Positions 33,688 through 35,662 of a stretch of DNA of 35,662 bases are shown here, piece by piece. The notes beneath the pieces are model-generated. The model saw only the letters and a list, made by a program, of their open reading frames with translations. It was not told the origin of the DNA and did not search any database. This DNA is from JBGQOJ01 sp052119585. Lineage in GTDB: Bacteria; Pseudomonadota; Alphaproteobacteria; Rhodobacterales; Rhodobacteraceae. The DNA lies in NCBI RefSeq assembly GCF_052119585.1, contig NZ_JBGQOJ010000030.1, positions 1 through 35,662 on the forward strand. The letters run 5' to 3'. Each line of letters opens with the position of its first letter. Positions within the stretch are counted from its first letter, which is position 1. The translations under genes were made by a program, and so were the position numbers.

Positions 33688-34299
33688 TCAATGAAACGTT
33701 CTCTTTCCGGTTCGATGGCTATTGAGTGGCCCCCTCCGCCGCGCGGCAAAGTTCTTGATGATCAAATGCAGGCGGCGTTCATCAATATCTTCGGGATCGA
33801 ACGGCTTTCCGTACCATTCCAACATCTGATCATGCTGCTCGTGATCTGAATCTGCCATCGCTTCGAGAAAATCCTCGAACCCGCTGATGCTCCCGACATC
33901 TTCGGGTGGCGCACGGCGGGCACCTGAAACGAAGCGCGGGTATTCGATATCGGCGTCACCCTGCCGAACTTCAACGATGCTGATCCGGTGCCGCCAGTTG
34001 TCGCCGAAATCATAGACGTAGAAGAAATTACGAACGCCGCGCTCGAGCACGTTCGCGAGACGGAGCGCGCTGGCCTTGTAAACCTTACGATCATAGAGAG
34101 CGTCGTCGGAAGACGGCACGCCGTAATTCCTGTCCCCGATCTCGAATTCGTAAAGGTGGTAATCCCACCAGCCCATCACGACCTGAATGATGTCATGCAT
34201 CGCGGCCAATGTGGTGGAGAGGGGCACGTCCAGTTCGCGCCAGACCGGTGGGTCGGTGTCTTCGAGTGTGATTCTGATACGCGCGATGGGTTCGATCAT
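33688..34299 (-). CDS. pRiA4b ORF-3-like protein (moron)
   Basis: 203 residues from ATG 34299; a TTG at 34329 would add ten. It belongs to the plasmid pRiA4b ORF-3 family: IARIRITLEDTDPPVWRELDVP, TTLAAMHDIIQVVMGWWDYHLYEFEIG, FFYVYDFGDNWRHRISI and SGFEDFLEAMADSDHE are the signature segments. Function is unknown; members are spread by plasmids and phages, and the fold is ubiquitin-like/SnoaL-like by repute. It lies on the opposite strand between the terminase and the head-tail joining gene, both of the normal late order, so it is an extra (moron) gene with its own promoter, probably expressed from the prophage. Confidence 0.85.
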   Translation of the reverse strand: MIEPIARIRITLEDTDPPVWRELDVPLSTTLAAMHDIIQVVMGWWDYHLYEFEIGDRNYGVPSSDDALYDRKVYKASALRLANVLERGVRNFFYVYDFGDNWRHRISIVEVRQGDADIEYPRFVSGARRAPPEDVGSISGFEDFLEAMADSDHEQHDQMLEWYGKPFDPEDIDERRLHLIIKNFAARRRGPLNSHRTGKRTFH

Positions 34300-34352
34300 G
34301 GGCGTCGGCAATCTTCCTGCTGCAATCAACGCATATTAACGGAAAACCGAGC

Positions 34353-34568
34353 ATGCCGACAATCACTGACCTGCACGCCCGCCGCGAGGCTCTCTCGGCA
34401 CAGCGATCCTCGGGCGTGGCGCGGGTCAGCTATGACGGCAAGACTGTGGATTACCGCAGCGTGGCTGAAATTGACCGCGCCATTGAAGCGCTGGACCGCG
34501 AGATCGCAGCCCTCGAGGGGCGGCGCATCGTGCGCCATGTGCGCATCACCACATCCAAGGGGCTGTGA
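34353..34568 (+). CDS. Phage head-tail joining protein (gpW-like)
   Basis: 71 residues. TDLHARREALSAQRSSGVARVSYDGKTVDYRSVAEIDRAIEALDREIAALEGRRIVRHVRI has the gpW-like helix-hairpin-helix layout: an N-terminal helix, a beta hairpin with V-Y-DGKTVDYRS, and a long C-terminal helix. In lambda-type phages gpW is added after packaging to close the head and make the tail site. It precedes the portal gene by 3 bp, the usual position. Confidence 0.8.
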   Translation: MPTITDLHARREALSAQRSSGVARVSYDGKTVDYRSVAEIDRAIEALDREIAALEGRRIVRHVRITTSKGL

Positions 34569-34571
34569 TCG

Positions 34572-35662
34572 ATGGGGCTGTTTGACTGGTTTCGCCGACC
34601 AGTGCGCGAGAGCGGCCCCGCGTCCTCTGGGCTTACGCGGCTCCCCCGGAGCCACGGTCCCTCCGGACTGCGCGCGCGTCTTGAAGGGGCGATGTCCAAG
34701 CGCCGGCTGCGGGGCTGGAACCCACCGCTGGAAAACATCAATTCGCTGGTGGCGTCAGGCGGTCCAAAGCTTCTGGCACGCGCGCGGGAACTGGTGGTCA
34801 CCAACGGTTATGCGGCGAATGCCTGCGAAGCCTTTGCGTCCAATATGGTGGGGGATGGGATCAAGCCGTCCTCACTGATCGAGGATGCGCGCCTGCGGGA
34901 CCGCGTCCAGCGGCTCTGGCTGGCTTGGACTGACGAAGCCGATGCCGATGGGTTGACTGATTTCTACGGTCTGCAGGCGATGGTGGCGCGCGAGATGTTC
35001 GTCGCGGGCGAGTGCTTCGCGCGGATGCGCCCGCGCCGGGCAAAAGACGGCTTGCTGGTGCCGCTGCAGATGCAGCTGCTGCAATCGGAAATGCTGCCCT
35101 TTGAAAAAACGGAAACCGCCTCGAATGGCAACCGCATTCGCTGCGGCATTGAGTTTGATTTCATCGGCAGGCGGGTGGCCTATCATTTCCGCCGCAGCCA
35201 TCCGGGCGATAGCACCGACCAGCGGGTCGCGGTGCCGGAAACGGTGCGCGTGCCCGCCGAGGACGTGCTGCATATCTATCGGCCCATTGATGCCGGGCAA
35301 ATCCGCGGCCTGCCACATGTGGCCCCGGCCATGGTGCGGCTGTTCCTGCTTGATCAGTATGATGATGCGGAACTCGATCGCAAGAAGACGGCCGCGATGT
35401 TCGCGGGGTTCATCACCAAGACCGCGCCGGAAGACCCGATGATGGGCGAAGGTGCAGCGGATCTCGATGGCGCGGCAATGGCCAGTCTGGAACCCGGGAC
35501 CATGCAAGTGCTGCTGCCGGGTGAGGATGTGAAGTTCTCCAGTCCAGCAGATGTCGGTGGTGGCTATGAAGCCTTCCAGTACCGAACGCTGCTGGCGGTC
35601 TCGGCCTCGCTGGGTTTGCCCTATCATTTGGTCACCGGCGATGTACGCCAAGCGAACTATTC
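34572..35662 (+). CDS. Phage portal protein, lambda family (3' end outside window)
   Basis: The first 363 codons of a lambda gpB-type portal protein, the dodecameric ring through which DNA enters the capsid. It starts MGLFDWFRRP and continues NGYAANACEAFASNMVGDGIKP, LWLAWTDEADADGLTDFYGLQAMVAREMF and ILHIYRP-like segments of the family (VLHIYRPIDAGQIRGLPHV). The frame is open to the window end, so roughly the last quarter is missing. It follows the gpW-like gene directly. Prohead protease and major capsid genes would be expected to the right. Confidence 0.9.
   Translation, partial: MGLFDWFRRPVRESGPASSGLTRLPRSHGPSGLRARLEGAMSKRRLRGWNPPLENINSLVASGGPKLLARARELVVTNGYAANACEAFASNMVGDGIKPSSLIEDARLRDRVQRLWLAWTDEADADGLTDFYGLQAMVAREMFVAGECFARMRPRRAKDGLLVPLQMQLLQSEMLPFEKTETASNGNRIRCGIEFDFIGRRVAYHFRRSHPGDSTDQRVAVPETVRVPAEDVLHIYRPIDAGQIRGLPHVAPAMVRLFLLDQYDDAELDRKKTAAMFAGFITKTAPEDPMMGEGAADLDGAAMASLEPGTMQVLLPGEDVKFSSPADVGGGYEAFQYRTLLAVSASLGLPYHLVTGDVRQANY

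Noticed and set aside
1..35662. CRISPR arrays, insertion sequences, retrons
   Set aside because: No regularly spaced repeats of CRISPR size, no transposase and no reverse transcriptase motif were seen on either strand.

Overview
The window looks like an alphaproteobacterial chromosome or large replicon, most likely Rhodobacterales (Roseobacter/Rhodobacter type). This is inferred from the generally high GC, RepB/ParB proteins of the repABC style, and small phage families typical of that group (DUF6362-like, DUF6900-like, GpA terminase). Three blocks are visible: a BREX anti-phage operon, a serine-recombinase/ParB/RepB module, and a lambdoid-type prophage that runs off the right edge.

Positions 1-17.3 kb. 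After an unrecognised gene whose frame is open at the left edge (31-573, +), one minus-strand operon runs from 17261 down to 640: brxR (WYL regulator), brxE, brxA, brxB, brxC, pglX N-terminal half, pglX C-terminal half, a GmrSD-like DUF262/DUF1524 nuclease, pglZ, brxL. Gene joints are short gaps or 4-bp ATGA overlaps, so it should be expressed as one unit. It does not fit a textbook BREX type. brxE is a type 6 gene, brxL a type 1/4 gene, brxD and brxHI are absent, pglX is two coupled ORFs, and BrxL carries at its C-terminus a domain that reads like the MIT_C domain of eukaryotic MITD1 instead of a Lon protease domain. Expected division of labour: PglX (two chains) with BrxB, BrxC and PglZ marks self DNA and supports exclusion of unmarked phage DNA. 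BrxL is an AAA+ effector, the DUF262 nuclease may attack phages with modified DNA, and BrxR controls the operon.

Positions 17.3-21.0 kb. A second minus-strand operon encodes a large serine recombinase and two ParB/RepB-family proteins with no ParA. A stem-loop terminator candidate separates it from brxR. It is probably the mobility module of the element that carries the island, or of the adjacent prophage.

Positions 21.0-35.7 kb. The plus strand carries a small HTH gene overlapped by twin palindromes, a ParDE toxin-antitoxin pair, an unknown 464-residue protein, an apparently shortened primase-helicase, an AT-rich repeat region that could be an origin, a RuvC-like resolvase, small coupled genes, an IHF-beta-like protein and a ParB-fused DNA methyltransferase preceded by a cluster of GANTC sites. 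Morphogenesis genes follow: terminase small and large subunits, a head-tail joining protein and the start of the portal gene. Three genes are on the minus strand in this block: two small ones before the terminase and a pRiA4b ORF-3-like gene inside the morphogenesis cluster. No tRNA, rRNA, CRISPR array or insertion sequence was recognised.
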